Translations under genes and position numbers: made by a program
Assembly (NCBI GenBank): GCA_027559495.1
Contig: JAMXSV010000003.1
Location: forward strand, 4,154,001 to 4,218,000
Origin: Aurifilum marmelostoma
Taxonomy: Eukaryota; Ascomycota; Sordariomycetes; Diaporthales; Cryphonectriaceae
Direction of reading: 5' to 3'
Length of the DNA stretch: 64,000 nt
Notes under the pieces: model-generated
What the model was told of the DNA's origin: nothing
Seen by the model: the letters and a program-made list of their open reading frames with translations, nothing else
Database searches by the model: none
Shown: in pieces, positions 61,703 to 64,000 of the stretch
Layout: the number at the start of each line of letters is the position of its first letter
Numbering within the stretch: the stretch's first letter is position 1

Positions 61703-62648
61703 CGGATCGATACGTGGCACTGTGTGTATGCACTGTGATGGATACGGTGCTGCAGGACAGTGGCAGCCAAGGCGGTGGCAAACACACTGTATTGTGTGAT
61801 GGGAAAAAAAGAGGAAGAAAAAAGAAGGAGACCCTAGGACTAGACTAGGTTATAACTTGGCATTAGTTAAGGATGGAAGAGTGGTAAAATTTCAATGCTT
61901 GGTGTTCCCCGTTTTGTTCTCGGTAATTGCATATTTGGCCCTTTTTTTTTTTTTTATTCCCCTCTCTTTTTTTTTTTTTTTTTTCTTTCTCTTCTCTTTC
62001 CCACCCCCACGCCAGACACTTCTTCCTGCATGCACTTCCACCTCCTGCATGCTACCTTGCCTTCCATACAGGAAGTACCATGGCTATGGATTTTTTTCTC
62101 CCTCGATGCCGATCTCGGGCTGCCATGCCTTGGCCCTGAATGGGATCCCCACCCCCCTTCTTCCTCAGAACCTTCTTCTCCTCCTTCTTTTTCCCATATT
62201 GTCTCGTACCTTGTACCCTGTCAGTCCTGCATGCATTGCCATGCTGTATGTGGAATGAATGCGGACTGCAGATTGTGGAATGGCTCCTCCAAGGAAGGAG
62301 AAGGAAAAAAAAAAAAAAAAAAAAAAAGAGGCCCCTATACACTAACCATTACATACTGTAACTCCATTGCCGCAGTGCAATCACTGCATTTAGATGTAAC
62401 TGCACCATGACATATGACAATCCAGTGCAGGTGCGGGACTGGGGCTCAGGGGAATAATGAGATCCACTCTGCCAACGGTGGCAGCTTGCTCAACTCTGTC
62501 CTCTCACAACAGCCGGCCCTGCAACGACCGTTCAGTAAGTAGCTGTCAATATCTTCTTCTGGGTTCAGGTCTTCTCGGGATCCAGAAGCAAGCAGCAGGA
62601 CAGCAGCAGCAGTAGTAGCCTTTGTGTGGGCGGTGCAGAGAACGAGAC

Positions 62649-62709
62649 TCCTCCTCCTCCTCCTCCTCCTCCTCCTCCTCCTTCCCTTGTCTCACACACG
62701 AACTCTATT

Positions 62710-62744
<35 letters not shown>
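62649..62744. repeat. CTC and CA microsatellites in ABC transporter leader
   Basis: About 11 CTC units at 62649-62682 and about 16 CA units at 62713-62744, likely in the 5' UTR of the ABC transporter gene. Confidence 0.85.
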
Positions 62745-62747
<3 letters not shown>

Positions 62748-62861
62748 CCGTCGACTCGAGAACACATACATCACCGGCACCACTCTTCTCTCATCAGGAC
62801 GAGGAACTCGAAGCAACCAGGTCGAAAGAGGGCGTGACCTCAGACTTTCGCTCCTCCGACG

Positions 62862-64000
62862 ATGGGCCTCCTCCAAGGGCTGGCGGGCTACCCGCGCCTC
62901 CTCCTGGCAGGGAATCCCACCCGGAAGGACCTGTGCATCCTGGCGACGGGCATCGTCTGCGCCGTCGCGTCGGGCGTGCCCTTCCCCATCATCGGCATCG
63001 TGTTTGGTCAGCTCCTCGACGACTTCAACGGCATCACGTGCAACGAGCAGGAGGCGTCGTCGGGCTCGGACGAGTCCAACGCGGCCTACGAGAAGAGCAT
63101 CGACGGCGAGATCCTGCTCATCTTCTACCTGGCCATCGCGCAGTTCGTGCTCATCTACGGCCACCTGCTGTGCTGGAGCCTGTACGGCGCCCGCCTGTCG
63201 CAGCGGCTGCGGGAGCGCTACCTGCAGAACCTGCTGCGCCAGGAGCCCTCGCACTTTGACCAGCTGCCCACCGGCGAGGTGGCCTCCCGCCTCAGCAGCG
63301 ACATCTCGGCCATCCGCTCCGGCACCGCCGAAAAGGTCGGCATCTGCCTGTCCAGCGTCTCCTTCTTCGTGACGGCCTACATCGTCGCCTTCATCAAGGA
63401 CTGGGAGCTGGCCGCCATGCTGCTCTCCCTCATCCCGGCCTACTTCCTCATGTCCTTTGTCGGCAGCCACTACATCGAAAAGTACTCGGGCCTCGTGTCC
63501 GACTATGCCGCCTCGGCCTCGTCCATCGCCTCCGAGGCCCTGTCCAACATCGTCGTCGTGCAGGCCTTTGGCGCCAACAAGAGGCTCGAGGACAAGTTCT
63601 CCACGGCGCTCAGGTCCTCGGAGCGCGAGGGCCTCAAGAAGGCGACGGCCGTCGGCATCCAGTCTGGGGTCCTGTACTTTGTCGCCTACTCGGCCAACGG
63701 CCTGGCCTTCTGGCAGGGCAGCAGGCGCGTGGCGGATACCGTGGACGGCGGTGACGGGAGCACTGTCGGTGCCACCTTCACGGTCATCTTTATTCTTGTT
63801 GAAGGTAAGAAATAAGACCTTTTTTTTTTTTTTTTTTTTTTTTTTCCCTTCACGAGCCTTATTTACTTACTAATTCTTTCAAAATATATAGCCACATTGC
63901 TCTTCAGCCAGGTGGCACCGTTCGTCCACCTCTTCACGGCGGCCGTAGCCTCGTACGCAAAGCTGCGCGAGGAGATCGACCGCGAGCCGCTGATCGACGG
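62862..64000 (+). CDS. ABC transporter, MDR type, siderophore cluster (SitT-like; 3' end outside window)
   Basis: Exon 1 is 62862-63804 and exon 2 runs from 63892 past the window end (donor GTAAGA, acceptor ATATAG, phase 1). About 350 residues are visible, all of the first transmembrane domain of a full-length ABCB-type exporter. Helix 1 is in CILATGIVCAVASGVPFPIIGIVFG; the pair with YGARLSQRLRERYLQNLLRQE and FDQLPTGEVASRLSSDI is the conserved intracellular coupling segment. Helices follow at about residues 165, 190 and 275. No nucleotide-binding domain has been reached. Its place next to sidH/sidF fits SitT, an ABC transporter known in fungal fusarinine clusters; what it exports is not established here. 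Confidence 0.88.

Larger units (their letters stand above)
61276..62861. promoter_or_regulatory. Spacer with ABC transporter promoter
   Basis: 1.6 kb between the SidH-like stop and the ABC transporter start. It holds a CT run (61460-61482), T runs (61940-61985), an A run (about 62307-62328), a CTC run (62649-62682) and a CA run (62713-62744), plus one exact iron-GATA site at 61694. No gene was recognised. Confidence 0.55.

Overview
The window is nuclear DNA of a filamentous ascomycete, most likely a sordariomycete. Evidence: short phase-varied introns with GTRNGT donors and CTAAC/CTGAC-like branch sites, GC-rich third codon positions, pyrimidine-rich 5' regions, a split ATP-citrate lyase encoded by two divergent genes, a fusarinine-type siderophore cluster, and an AT-rich repeat relic that looks RIP-mutated. 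The species cannot be resolved from the sequence. No rRNA, tRNA, CRISPR or intact transposon was found.

Region 1 (1-14 kb): a WW-domain protein with a Gln/Pro/Tyr-rich tail (-, runs off the left end), a secreted Ser/Thr-rich wall protein (-), a 5.7 kb stretch without a recognisable gene, and cobalamin-independent methionine synthase (-). Region 2 (15.5-24.8 kb) is a chromatin/kinetochore block: an AT-hook-bearing CENP-Q/Fta7-like protein (-), a membrane protein with a CxxxC thioredoxin-like motif (+), Cnl2/Nkp2 (-), and an EAF3/MRG15 locus (+). The EAF3 locus is the most unusual object here. The chromodomain exon and the MRG-domain exons are separated by a 3 kb intron, and inside it lies a promoter-like stretch and a long ORF with a Zn(II)2Cys6 cluster that is open in frame into the MRG domain. 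The locus can therefore encode both Chromo-MRG and Zn2Cys6-MRG proteins. The MRG stop codon is followed by 97 more in-frame, coding-like codons.

Region 3 (26-38 kb) is housekeeping: mitoribosomal uL30m, the divergent ATP-citrate lyase pair acl1/acl2, and a GPI-anchored GH72 glucanosyltransferase. Region 4 (39.6-50.4 kb) is accessory: an AT-rich repeat relic, a HeLo-like/pseudokinase protein convergent with an active-looking kinase-ankyrin protein, a secreted intradiol dioxygenase, and an alpha/beta hydrolase with a one-base frameshift.

Region 5 (52-64 kb) is an extracellular siderophore cluster: an MFS siderophore transporter (mirB-like), SidF-like acyltransferase (C-terminal AKL), SidH-like enoyl-CoA hydratase (C-terminal SKL), and an ABC transporter (SitT-like, running off the right end). 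Four exact ATCWGATAA sites, the consensus of SreA-type iron-responsive GATA repressors, lie in its non-coding spacers. SidF and SidH would act in peroxisomes to make and transfer anhydromevalonyl groups. The NRPS (SidD) is not in the window and may lie just to the right. This region is also unusually rich in microsatellites.
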